In this document: positions 32,858 through 43,300 of the stretch, piece after piece
Layout: each line of letters starts with the position of its first letter
How positions within the stretch are numbered: the stretch's first letter is position 1
From: Enterocola sp045611845
Lineage (GTDB): Bacteria; Bacteroidota; Bacteroidia; Bacteroidales; Paludibacteraceae
Reading direction: 5' to 3'
NCBI GenBank assembly: GCA_045611845.1
Contig: JAZKXZ010000001.1
Span: 1-64,000 of the forward strand
Length of the DNA: 64,000 nt
Translations under genes and position numbers: made by a program
Notes under the pieces: generated by a model
Databases searched by the model: none
Told to the model about the DNA's origin: nothing
Seen by the model: the letters and a program-made list of their open reading frames with translations, nothing else

Positions 32858-34249
32858 CTATTTCCCTATACAAAACTTACTAAATATCTCGCCTAGCACT
32901 TCGTCGGAAGATATTTGGCCGACGATGCTGCCAAGGGCGTCGAGACAGTCGTGAAGGTCCATTGATAAGAACTCACCAGAAAGACCTGTTGCCATGCCTT
33001 CTTGTACTTTAAGGATGGCTGCGTGCGCTTTAACCAAGGCTTCGTAGTGACGCATATTGGTTACAACCACGTCGCCCTCTTCTATTTCTGCCACGTGAGA
33101 AGCATCTACAAGTGCATCACGCACTGCATCTATACCTTGGTCAAACTTAGCTGAAATATAAAATCTACGAGCATCTACATCGGCAAACATACAATCTAAC
33201 TGTGCACGCTCTGCATCAGAAAGTTTGTCCACTTTGTTGAAAAGCAAGAAAAGTTGTTTACCTTCTGTATTTGGTATTATGCGGTCTGCAAGTGTTTTTA
33301 TTTGTTCACCTAGCTGTGTAGAATCTATCATCCAAAGCACAATTTGTGCCTTTTCTATAGCACTAAAACTGCGTTGAATACCAAGATTTTCAATTGTATC
33401 TGTAGTTTCACGAATACCAGCAGTATCAATAAAGCGGAAAAGGACACCGCCTATATCTGTAGTATCTTCGATAATATCACGTGTTGTGCCATGAATATCT
33501 GAAACAATGGCTTTGTCATCACCCAACAACAAATTTAGCAAAGTAGATTTACCTGCATTGGTTTCACCCACAATAGCCACTGGCACACCATTTTTCACTG
33601 CATTACCAGTTGAGAATGAATTAATTAGTCGTGTAATATCACTCTCAATTTCTGCTGCTAGCGCTTTAAGTTGGCTTCTGTCGGCAAACTCTACATCTTC
33701 TTCGCTAAAGTCTAATTCAAGTTCTATAAGCGAAGTAAACTGTAGAAGCTGAGCACGCAAAATTTGTAGTTTACGAGAAAAACCACCTCGCATTTGGCTC
33801 ACTGCCACCTTGTGAGAAGCCGCACTGCGCGATGCAATAACATCGGCTACCGCCTCTGCTTGAGAAAGGTCAATTTTGCCGTTCATAAAGGCTCGTTTTG
33901 TAAACTCGCCATGGTCTGCCATTCTACAACCAGATGCAAGAAGCAACTTAATAGCCTCACGTTGAATATACACAGAACCATGCACAGCAATCTCTACCAC
34001 ATCCTCACCTGTAAACGAATGTGGTGCACGGAAAATGCTCACTAGCACTTCATCCAAAACATTCTCGCCCTGCATTAGTTTTCCAAACGAAACAGTATAA
34101 GGTTTCTTCTCCGCAAGTGGTTTCGACATAGACAGCACTGAGTCTGCAATGCGCACTGCATCAGGTCCTGAAATACGAATAATTGCTACCCCACCCACTC
34201 CCGCAGGTGTAGAAACAGCACAAATAGTATCTTTTTCTTGTAAAATCAT
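32858..34249 (-). CDS. mnmE: tRNA modification GTPase MnmE
   Basis: The 463-residue protein has an N-terminal folate-binding domain (DTICAVSTPAGVGGVAIIRISGP), a helical domain, and an inserted GTPase with G1 GETNAGKS, the DIHGTTRD loop, G3 DTAGIRET and G4 FNKVD. The C-terminal FCIGK carries the catalytic Cys. With MnmG it installs the cmnm5 group on wobble uridine of several tRNAs. The length is standard. Confidence 0.95.
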   Translation of the reverse strand: MILQEKDTICAVSTPAGVGGVAIIRISGPDAVRIADSVLSMSKPLAEKKPYTVSFGKLMQGENVLDEVLVSIFRAPHSFTGEDVVEIAVHGSVYIQREAIKLLLASGCRMADHGEFTKRAFMNGKIDLSQAEAVADVIASRSAASHKVAVSQMRGGFSRKLQILRAQLLQFTSLIELELDFSEEDVEFADRSQLKALAAEIESDITRLINSFSTGNAVKNGVPVAIVGETNAGKSTLLNLLLGDDKAIVSDIHGTTRDIIEDTTDIGGVLFRFIDTAGIRETTDTIENLGIQRSFSAIEKAQIVLWMIDSTQLGEQIKTLADRIIPNTEGKQLFLLFNKVDKLSDAERAQLDCMFADVDARRFYISAKFDQGIDAVRDALVDASHVAEIEEGDVVVTNMRHYEALVKAHAAILKVQEGMATGLSGEFLSMDLHDCLDALGSIVGQISSDEVLGEIFSKFCIGK

Positions 34250-34265
34250 ACCGCAAAATTACAAA

Positions 34266-34299
34266 AAATAAAAATGGTTGACAAGTAATTGTCAACCAT
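34266..34299 (-). terminator. Terminator of the FKBP cluster (minus strand)
   Basis: ATGGTTGACAA (34274-34284) pairs with TTGTCAACCAT (34289-34299) around GTAA. On the minus strand the stem is followed by a T-rich run, just before mnmE begins. Confidence 0.85.
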
Positions 34300-34315
34300 C
34301 TATTATATTTCTAAC

Positions 34316-34439
34316 AATAAGAGAATTTTTAAGGTGGGATTTTTAGGCCCCGAAGTCTGAGAAACCGGAGTGTACACAAGGTACTCGAGGATTTCGAAGA
34401 CAAGGGCAACGATAAAAGCACCCTTAAAAAACTCTTATT
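34316..34439 (-). repeat. 124-base foldable element in the FKBP 3' region
   Basis: AATAAGAG (34316-34323) pairs with CTCTTATT (34432-34439), and the adjacent TTTTTAAGG.TG pairs with CA.CCTTAAAAA, closing a long hairpin that begins within the FKBP stop region. The interior is GC-richer (GAAACCGGAGTGTACAC; ACTCGAGGATTTCGAAGAC), unlike surrounding DNA. The arm TAGGCCCC...ATTTTTAAGG has a look-alike after the FKBP gene at 12.85 kb. I believe similar sequences recur in Bacteroidota genomes but cannot search. It could be a processed 3'-UTR RNA or a mobile repeat. Confidence 0.55.
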
Positions 34440-35295
34440 CGATTCCTAATAATTCTACTTCAAATACTAACGCAGAATAAGGTTTAATCACACCTGTTTC
34501 GCGGTCGCCGTAAGCTAGTTCGTAAGGGATGTAGAATGTAAATTTAGAACCTACAGGCATAAGTTGTACACCTTCTGTCCAACCTGGGATAACTTGGTTT
34601 AGACCAAATACGATAGGTTCGCCACGATCTACTGAACTATCAAATACTGTGCCATCAATTAAAGTACCGTGATAGTGAACTTTCACTCTGTCTGTAGCAG
34701 CTGGTTTTTTACCTTTGCCCATTTTTTCTACTTTATATTGAAGACCAGACTCTGTTACTTGAACACCTGCAACAGCTTTGTTTGCTTCTAGGAATGCAAT
34801 ACCTGCTTCTTTATTATCTGAATATTTTGCAGCCATATTTGCATTTCTTACTTTTTCAGATTCTGCTTGAAAGTAAGCTCCAGCTGTAGGTACATCCATT
34901 AATGTTTCTTTTTCTTCTAGTGTAGAAATAAACGCATTAAGGAAAATATCAGTATTTAATGAATCACCACCACCAGGATAGATAGTTTCATTCATATAAG
35001 GAAGAATTTGATTCTTAATTTGAGAACCAAGTTGACGACCTAAACTTTTAGCTTCTTCTGCTGGAGAGTCTGATGCAAAAGCTTCTTTAATACCGTCCAA
35101 TAATTCTGGAATATAAGCAGAATCGATATTTAAACGATTTGTAACGTGATCTATTAGACCTTCAGTATTGATTACACCTGCAGCATAAGCTAATGAGTCT
35201 GCAGAAGTAACAACATTAACATTTGCGTTATTAGTACAAGAAGTTGCTAATAACATAGCAGAAAGAACTGCTAAAGAAGAAATAATTTTTTTCAT
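34435..35295 (-). CDS. FKBP-type peptidyl-prolyl isomerase, lipoprotein
   Basis: The 286-residue protein starts with a lipoprotein signal (lipobox ATSC, Cys20). The N-terminal dimerisation region of FkpA/Mip-type isomerases covers about 30-180. The FKBP domain follows: VKVHYHGTLIDGTVFDSSVDRGEP, VIPGWTEGVQLMPVGSKFTFYIP, and the C-terminal ALVFEVELLGIE. It should sit in an envelope membrane and assist folding of exported proteins. Last gene of a three-FKBP cluster. Confidence 0.92.
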   Translation of the reverse strand: MKKIISSLAVLSAMLLATSCTNNANVNVVTSADSLAYAAGVINTEGLIDHVTNRLNIDSAYIPELLDGIKEAFASDSPAEEAKSLGRQLGSQIKNQILPYMNETIYPGGGDSLNTDIFLNAFISTLEEKETLMDVPTAGAYFQAESEKVRNANMAAKYSDNKEAGIAFLEANKAVAGVQVTESGLQYKVEKMGKGKKPAATDRVKVHYHGTLIDGTVFDSSVDRGEPIVFGLNQVIPGWTEGVQLMPVGSKFTFYIPYELAYGDRETGVIKPYSALVFEVELLGIE

Positions 35296-35302
35296 ATTAT
35301 CT

Positions 35303-36013
35303 TTATTTAATAATTTCTAATAACTCAACCTCAAAAATTAGTGTTGAATATGGTTTGATAAGGTTTCCTGCACCTTGTGTACCGTATGCTAATTGATAAG
35401 GGATGTAAAATGTAAATTTAGAACCTACAGGCATAAGTTGAAGACCTTCTGTCCAACCTTTAATTACTCTATTTAAAGGGAATTCGGTTGGTTTACCTCT
35501 ATCAATAGAACTATCAAATTTAGTTCCATCAAGTAATGTTCCTTCATAATGTACTTTTACTACATCGGTAGAAACTGGTTTAGGACCTTCACCCATTTTA
35601 ACTACTTGATACTGAAGACCAGAAGCTGTTGTATGTACACCCTCACGTTTAGCGTTTTCAGCTAAAAAAGATTCACCTAGTTTTATTCTATCTGCATTTT
35701 CTCTTTCCTTAACCTTTTTTTCGTATGCATTCAGAAAGTTTACAGTTTCCTCTGGTGTCATTAAAAGAGGTGCATCAGCAATTGCTGCCTCAAATGCTTT
35801 AATAAACAAATCTATGTTGTAGTTTTGTGCAGAAAGCATATTGGCACATTGAATTCCCATATACACACCCATTGCATAACTTGCAGAGTCGTTTTCAGAG
35901 GTTAGTTCTACCTTTGGAGCCACCTCTACTTGTTCTTTTGCTTTTTTAGGTTTAGCCTCAACAGCTAAAATGGAAACAAAAATACTTAATAAAATTAGAC
36001 TAAGTTTTTTCAT
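35303..36013 (-). CDS. FKBP-type peptidyl-prolyl isomerase, periplasmic
   Basis: The 236-residue protein has a cleavable signal peptide (LILLSIFVSILAVEAK). An FkpA-like helical N-terminal domain with DSASYAMGVYMGIQCA follows, then an FKBP domain (VKVHYEGTLLDGTKFDSSIDRG, VIKGWTEGLQLMPVGSKFTFYIP, LIFEVELLEI). No lipobox Cys is present, so soluble periplasmic location is expected. It is seven bases upstream of the lipoprotein FKBP and one base after the cytoplasmic one. Confidence 0.92.
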   Translation of the reverse strand: MKKLSLILLSIFVSILAVEAKPKKAKEQVEVAPKVELTSENDSASYAMGVYMGIQCANMLSAQNYNIDLFIKAFEAAIADAPLLMTPEETVNFLNAYEKKVKERENADRIKLGESFLAENAKREGVHTTASGLQYQVVKMGEGPKPVSTDVVKVHYEGTLLDGTKFDSSIDRGKPTEFPLNRVIKGWTEGLQLMPVGSKFTFYIPYQLAYGTQGAGNLIKPYSTLIFEVELLEIIK

Positions 36014-36014
36014 T

Positions 36015-36599
36015 TTATTTTACTTCAATAAGTTCTACGTCGAAAATAAGTGTTGCGTGAGGAGGAATTGAGTTACCTGCACCACGAGCACCGTATGCCA
36101 TATCAGATGGGATAAATAGACGCCATTTATCACCTTCTTTCATAAGTTGAAGAGCTTCTGTCCAACCTGCAATTACTTGATTTACACCAAATTCTGCTGG
36201 TTCACCACGTTGTACTGAGCTATCGAATACAGTTCCGTCTAGTAACATACCTGTGTAGTGACATTTCACGCGATTTGTGATAGAAGGGCTTTTACCTGCG
36301 CCAGAAGTAAGGATTTGATATTGAAGACCACTTGCTAGTTCTACAACACCTTCTTGTTCTTTATTTTTAGCTAAGAAATCTTTACCAGCTTGGATGTTTT
36401 TTTCGTTGATTTTGTTTGCTAAATCGTGGAAGAAAGTATCTAACACTTGTTTAGCTTCTTCGTATGACATTTCTGGTTTTTCACCTGCCATAACAGTTTT
36501 AATAGCTTTTACAAACTCATCTGTGTTTAAATCTTTAATTCCACTACCTAATAGGTTATTGCCAATGCTTAAACCTAATGCATAACTTACTTTTTCCAT
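36015..36599 (-). CDS. FKBP-type peptidyl-prolyl isomerase, cytoplasmic
   Basis: The 194-residue protein starts directly with the helical domain (MEKVSYALGLSIGNNLLGSG) and ends in an FKBP domain (VKCHYTGMLLDGTVFDSSVQRGEP, PHATLIFDVELIEVK). It lacks a signal peptide. It is the first gene of a cluster of three related isomerases with different predicted locations. A minus-strand TATATTTG box at 36643-36650 fits as its promoter. Confidence 0.92.
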   Translation of the reverse strand: MEKVSYALGLSIGNNLLGSGIKDLNTDEFVKAIKTVMAGEKPEMSYEEAKQVLDTFFHDLANKINEKNIQAGKDFLAKNKEQEGVVELASGLQYQILTSGAGKSPSITNRVKCHYTGMLLDGTVFDSSVQRGEPAEFGVNQVIAGWTEALQLMKEGDKWRLFIPSDMAYGARGAGNSIPPHATLIFDVELIEVK

Positions 36600-36861
36600 T
36601 TATATAAATTTTAAATTAAAAATACTTATTTTGTTAGACTTGCAAATATACTTAATTTACATCTAAAGTATTGTAAAAATGATGTAAAATAATTTTAAAA
36701 TTATACTTCAAAAATCGTGCCAAAAATACGGTGTCTGAGAAGAAATTTCCTATAAAATGTAAAATCTATAGCTTATACAATCCTTAAAATATGTTAAATT
36801 GAAATATTTTTGTAATAATAGAAAAAGGCTATCAGCCAATAGCTAATAACCTCATATTTTG

Positions 36862-36934
36862 AGCCTTCTAAGGGACTCGAACCCTCGACCTACTCATTAC
36901 GAATGAGTTGCTCTACCAACTGAGCTAAGAAGGC
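36862..36934 (-). tRNA. tRNA-Thr (anticodon CGT)
   Basis: The minus strand folds as a 73-base cloverleaf: acceptor GCCTTCT/AGAAGGC, D-arm GCTCAGTTGGTAGAGC, anticodon stem ACTCA/TGAGT with loop TTCGTAA, and T-arm around TTCGAGT. The anticodon CGT reads ACG. No CCA is encoded. Confidence 0.95.
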
Positions 36935-37116
36935 AACGTTTTTTTGTGTTGCAAAGATACTCTATTTTTCTCTTTTAAGCTGTGAAAATCCTAATTTATA
37001 AAAATAGCATATGTTAATTATTGTTAACTTTTTATAATTAAATATGCTGTAAAACATATAAATAATAACAAAATATTAACTTTGCACAAAATTATTACCC
37101 TAAACTAGAAAAAATT

Positions 37117-37317
37117 ATGTTTGAAAAAGTAGGAAACAACGCTGGTGCTGTATGGCAAGTGTTAAACGCTGCAACTGAAGCAGTTAATGGTAAAGATCTT
37201 AAAAAAGCTACTAAATTAACTGAAAAAGATATGTACGCAGCTCTTGGTTGGTTATTACGTGAAGGTAAAATCAACGTAGTAGAAGAAGGAAAAGAATTAT
37301 TCATCAACCTTATCTAA
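37117..37317 (+). CDS. Winged helix-turn-helix protein (DUF2582 family)
   Basis: The 66-residue protein has VWQVLNAATEAVNGKDLKKATKLTEKDMYAALGWLLREGKI and a short beta wing (INVVEEGKELFINLI). This matches the small DUF2582/winged-helix family frequent in Bacteroidota and archaea. It may bind nucleic acid, but targets are unknown. A TAACTTTG -7 box (37077-37084) and a strong terminator show a monocistronic unit, and the lysine/alanine-rich codon bias suggests good expression. Confidence 0.85.
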   Translation: MFEKVGNNAGAVWQVLNAATEAVNGKDLKKATKLTEKDMYAALGWLLREGKINVVEEGKELFINLI

Positions 37318-37334
37318 TTCTTTCCAAGATAAAT

Positions 37335-37367
37335 AAAAAAGTCTCAACTTAATGTTGAGACTTTTTT
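37335..37367. terminator. Terminator between the wHTH and CotH genes
   Basis: AAAAAAGTCTCAAC (37335-37348) pairs with GTTGAGACTTTTTT (37354-37367). The A and T tracts allow use from both convergent genes. Confidence 0.9.
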
Positions 37368-37389
37368 ATTTTATGTGGGTATGTGATTA

Positions 37390-40300
37390 TTACCACACAC
37401 TCACTTGTTTGTTACCATTGGTAGTTGTAACTACATATACACCTTGTAGGCTACCATTTAAGTTTGTTACATCTACACCTGCTAAATTGTAAATTGTAAA
37501 TTCTTCGTCTGAGTAGATTGTACCATCTTTAGCATAGATGTTAAGTGCTACATTTTCTTCTACTGATGTTGTGATATCTTCTATCGCAACTGCAGTAAAT
37601 TCAACACTTTCTGAGATTTCACCTACTTTTATTGTCAATGTTGCGCTATATTCTCCCACTGTTTCAGGAGCAAATACTATTACAACCTCTCCTAATGATT
37701 GTTCCTTAATATAGAATGATTCATCACCTATTAATTCAACAATTGCTTCTGTTGCATTTTCAATTGTATATGTTGCAGTTGCTTCTGCAAATCCACCTAC
37801 TTTAAGTTCTCCAAATATAGGTGCTACTAGGTTAGAAATTACTGGTTTAAGTATTGCACTTGCAGAGAAGTTGATGCTTTCTGTTACTACACCATCTGCG
37901 GTAATAGTTAATGTACCACTAAATGTACCTTCTGTTGTTGGTATAAATACGATGTCAACTGAACCATCTGATTCACTTAAGATGCTAAATGCTGCATCAC
38001 CAGATAATTCAACATCAACGTTGTTTGCATTTTCTACTGAGAATGTTGCAGTGCCTGTTGTTGTTTCACCTACGTAGATTTCTTCAAATATAGGTGCTAC
38101 TAGGTTAGAAATTACTGGTTTTAATATTGCACTTGCAGAGAAGTTGATGCTTTCTGTTACTACACCATCTGCAGCGATTGTTAATGTGGCATTAAATGTG
38201 CCAGCAGCATCTGGTGTGAAGGTGATTTCAACTGCACCGTTAGATTTTCTTGCGATTGCAAATGCGTTATCACCTGTAAGTTCTACTTCTACGTTGTTAG
38301 CATTTTCAACAGAGTATGTTGCTGTGCCAGTTGCTTGTTCGTCAGAGTAAATTACTGAGAACTCAGGAGCAACAAGATTTGAAATCACTGGTTTTAATAT
38401 TGCATAAGCAGAGAAACTGATTGTTTCTGAAACAACACCATCTGCTGTGATTGTTAGTATGCCATTAAATGTGCCCGCAGCATCTGGGGTGAAGGTGATT
38501 TCAACTGCACCGTTAGATTTACTTGCGATTGCAAATGCGTTATCTCCTGTAAGTTCTACTTCTATGTTAGTAGCATTTTCAACAGAGTATGTTGCTGTGC
38601 CAGTTGCTTGTTCGTCAGAGTAAATTACTGTGAACTCAGGAGCAACAAGATTTGAAATCATTGGTTTTAATATTGCAGAAGCAGAGAAGTCTATGCTTTC
38701 GGTTACTACACCATCAGCAGTGATTGTTAGTGTGCCATTAAATGTACCTGCAGCATCTGGTGTGAAGGTGATTTCAACTGCATCGTTAGATTTACTTGCA
38801 ATAGCAAATGCGTTATCACCTGTAAGTTCTACTTCTACGTTGTTAGCATTTTCTACTGAGTATGTTGCTGTGCCAGTTGCTTGTTCGTCAGAGTAAATTA
38901 CTGTGAACTCAGGAGCAACAAGATTTGAAATCACTGGTTTTAATATTGCAGAAGCAGAGAAGTCTATGCTTTCGGTTACTACACCATCAGCAGTGATTGT
39001 TAGTGTGCCATTAAATGTACCTGCAGCATCTGGTGTGAAGGTGATTTCAACTGAACTGTTAGTTTCTGATGCAATTGCAAATGCTGCGTCACCGCTTAGT
39101 TCTACTTCAATATTAGAAGCATTTTCTACATTGAATGTTGCGGTGCCTTGTGCACTTTCACCTACATAGATTTGCTCGAATGCAGGAGCAGATAGGTTAG
39201 AAATTACTGGTTTTAATATTGCATAAGCAGAGAAACTGATTGTTTCTGAAACAACACCATCTGCAGTGATTGTTAATGTGCCATTAAATGTACCTGCAGC
39301 ATCTGGTGTGAAGGTGATTTCAACTGCACCGTTAGATTTACTTGCAATTGCAAATGCGTTATCACCTGTAAGTTCTACTTCTACAGAGTTTGCATTTTCT
39401 ACAGAGTATGTTGCTGTGCCAGTTGCTTGTTCGTCAGAGTAAATTACTGAGAACTCAGGAGCTACAAGGTTAGAAATTACTGGTTTAAGTATTGCACTTG
39501 CACTGAAGTTGATGCTTTCTGTTACTACTGCGTCAGCGGTGATTGTTAATGTACCACTAAATGTGCCTGCAGCATCTGGAGTGAAGGTGATTTCAACTGC
39601 ACCGTTAGATTTACTTGCGATTGCAAATGCGTTATCACCTGTAAGTTCTACTTCTACGTTGTTAGCATTTTCAATAGAGTATGTTGCAGTGGCTGTTGCT
39701 TGTTCGTCAGAGTAAATTACTGAGAACTCAGGAGCTACAAGGTTAGAAATTACTGGTTTAAGTATTGCAGAAGCAGAGAAACTGATTGTTTCTGAAACTA
39801 CGCCGTCTGCAGTGATTGTTAATGTACCATTAAATGTACCTGCAGCATCTGGGGTGAAGGTGATTTCAACTGCACCGTTAGATTTACTTGCGATAGCAAA
39901 TGCATTGTCACCTGTAAGTTCAACTTCTACGTTGTTAGCATTTTCTACAGAGTATGTTGCTATGCCAGTTGCTTGTTCGTCAGAGTAAATTACTGAGAAC
40001 TCAGGAGCAACAAGATTTGAAATCACTGGTTTTAATATTGCATAAGCAGAGAAACTGATTGTTTCTGAAACAACACCATCTGCGGTAATAGTAAGAGTGC
40101 CATTAAATGTACCTGCAGCATCTGGGGTGAAGGTGATTTCAACTGCACCGTTAGATTTACTTGCGATAGCAAATGCATTGTCGCCTGTAAGTTCTACTTC
40201 TACGTTGTTAGCATTTTCAACAGAGTATGTTGCTGTGCCAGTTGCTTGTTCGTCAGAGTATATTACTGAGAACTCTGGAGCAACAAGATTTGAAATCACT

Positions 40301-43300
40301 GGTTTTAATATTGCAGAAGCAGAGAAATTAATAGTTTCTGTTACTACTGCGTCAGCGGTGATTGTTAATGTACCACTGAATGTACCAGCATCGGTAGGAG
40401 CAAATGAAATTTCTACTACTCCGTTAGATTCACTTAAGATACTAAATGCTGCATCACCTGATAATTCAACTTCTACATTTGAAGCATTAGCTACTGAGAA
40501 GGTTGCTGTACCATTAACAGTTTCACCTACATAGATTTTAGCAAACTCAGGAGCAACAAGATTTGAAATTACTGGTTTTAATATTGCAGAAGCAGAGAAA
40601 CTGATTGTTTCTGAAACAACTCCGTCTGCAGTGATTGTTAATGTACCACTGAATGTACCAGCATCGGTAGGAGCAAATGAAATTTCTACTACTCCGTTAG
40701 ATTCACTTAAGATACTAAATGCTGCATCACCTGATAATTCAATATCTACATTCGAAGCATTTTCTACTGAGAATGTTGCAGTACCATTTGCTATTTCACC
40801 TACGTATATTTGTGTAAACTCAGGAGCAACAAGGTCTGAAATTTCTGGCACTGGGCATGTTTCCCATGCACTAATAACAGAATTTAAACCAGAAGTACGA
40901 TTGGTAATCCATGATTTTAATGAACTTGTGCTAACAGATGCATTATTTGAACTACCGCTCAACACAGTTTTTAAACTATCAATTTTAGTATTTAGAACTG
41001 TAGAATTAAGCGCACCATCAGCAGCAATATATTTAGCCCAACGTTCTTTTACAATTGCTCTAAACTTGCAGTCGCCAAGAATACCATTGCAATTAGATTT
41101 TCCTTTACCTGTCCACCAGAATGGTGTTGGGAAGTCATCGTTATAATACTGATTATCTTCCACCATTAAACCAGATGTTTTGGTATCTTGATAACCCCAA
41201 CCTAGTTCATAATCCCAAAGTGGGTTTGCTACTATTTTGTCGCCAGAAGCATTGATTGTAAACACGCAAGAAATACGATAAGCATCGGCATTACGAGAGA
41301 ATTCATTCATAATAAACCAATCTGCCCATGACTCATAATCTATAATTGTAGCAAGTTTATCATAATCATTTGCCAAAATAGCATTTTCCATCGCAGTAAA
41401 CATACCCTTCACTTCAGCTACTTTTGCCTCCCATGGAGCGTCATTTACCACATTGCCATCATCGTCAAATTCTGCCAAATCCTCACGTTCTGGATATTCA
41501 ATTTCAAATGCTTGGTCTACATATTGATCATATGTGCTAATATGTCTTCTACCTGTATTAGATGTAAGGAAGGTATTACGTTTGTAATCCTCATTGGCAC
41601 CCGCGTATGCATCGTATGAATCCACCTCATCGGTTTTGTCAAACTTAACAATAAAGCCAGTATCTTCGTTTACATTAACACGGTTTTCGTCTTGGGTAAT
41701 TTTGTCCATAAACACGTAAATACCTTTGTATGAACCATCTATATAAAGTTCTACGTATCTACATTTCACACCCCAAAGACCTGTCATTTGTGCATATTGG
41801 TGGAATGACAATACATTGCGCATATAGGTAGCATCTGGAGCAGATGCATAAAGAACCCAATCTTTTTGCGCAGCTTCACCAAACATTCCGAACTTTTTGG
41901 TTTTAACCTCGCCCAATTTTTTAGGGTCGCAATTTTTATCGCCAGTTACAAATGCGTAACTTTTCTTATCATTACGAAGACTTGAAGAACCACGATAATT
42001 CATACGTCCTTTGCGGTCGTAGTGAAGCATATCTGCATTGTTAACATCTGCATTAGTCACTGCACCACCCTCTTCATTCCAAAGAATCTTAACATCAACA
42101 CTACGTTTTGCTTTAAGTGCTGCCACACCATCGTTATCTAAATAACCTGCAGTAGGGAAGTCTTTGGCTGTACGCACTAAGAATACAGGAAGTTTACTGC
42201 TAAATGATACTGCAGAACCACCGGCATTTGTAATTTGTAAAGTGTTAGATATTTTTTCTTGAGTTTCTTCGCCCACATTATAAGTAATTACGCAACGATA
42301 ATAACCAGCCTTATTTGGACGAATATTGTCCCAAGATGCGCCTTGTCCATCTGAGTATGCAGACCAAGTGGCATTATCTGTAGAATATTGCCATGCGTAC
42401 GAACTTAATGTGCCACCTTCCACGATAGGAAGTCCTGCAACATAAAGACCAGCAAAGTCTGTAAAGTCGTTTGTATTAATGCTTAATCTATTACGTATAG
42501 CAGAAATTGCAAAGTCTGGTTCAGGCTCTGGTTCAGGTTCTGGACCAACGCTTTGGCCTTTTAGATAAGTTAATTTGCCAGATTCGCCATCTCCATTTAA
42601 CTTAAAGGTAAATGTATATTCAGTATTGTTTACCGTTGTAATATTTGCATAACCACCAGTTTGACCACTAGTCATTGTTGCATAACTAGAATTATCTTCG
42701 TGAGTACTTACAATCGCTTTACTGTCGTTGCGAGCCCAAATAGCACCAGTGCTAGTAATAATTTGTAAAGAATGGCTTGTACTTGTTGCAGTGAAAGATG
42801 CTGTATAAGAACCATCTTGTTGTTCGGTAAATTTAATACCATTTGCGTATGTACTAATTTTATTACCATTGATAGTACCTACTAAAGCAAATTTCAAATC
42901 TGGACATGCATCCCAGTCGTTTATAATGCTGTTAAGTGCTGAGGTTCTGTTTGTAATCCAAGATTTTAATGTTGATGTACTAGAAGAAGAGTATGTGTTC
43001 CATTTAGATTTTTCTCTAGTGCCTGCACCTTGTGAAAGCACGTTAGCCAAACTGTCTATTTTTGAATTAAGTACAGTAGAGTTTAGTGCTCCGTTTTCTG
43101 CAATATGTTTTGCCCAACGTTCTTTAACGATGGCTTTAAATTTGCAGTCGCCTAGAATACCGTTGCAACCAGATTTGCCCTTGCCTGTCCACCAGAATGG
43201 AGTTGGAAAATCATCGTCGTAATATGTTTGGTCTTCTACCATTAGGCCAGAAGTCTTGGTGTCTTGATTACCTAAACCAAGTTCGTAGTCCCAGATTGGG

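Noticed and set aside
34316..34434. Minus-strand frame through the FKBP 3' element (a peptide rich in Leu, Ser and Arg, e.g. LRFLRLRG)
   Set aside because: It has no start codon, lies inside a hairpin-forming element, and is low in complexity. It looks like spurious translation of a repeat or RNA.
36863..37116. Possible integrase attachment site at tRNA-Thr
   Set aside because: No direct repeat of the tRNA 3' end and no integrase gene is visible nearby.
37576..40848. Regular repeats considered as a CRISPR array
   Set aside because: Units are 273 bp, uninterrupted, in frame and coding, with no unique spacers and no cas genes nearby.
37871..43222. Several plus-strand open frames of 68-171 codons opposite the CotH protein
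   Set aside because: They recur once per 273-bp repeat or domain, always in the same antisense frame, with no start signals. They are shadows of the repetitive minus-strand gene.
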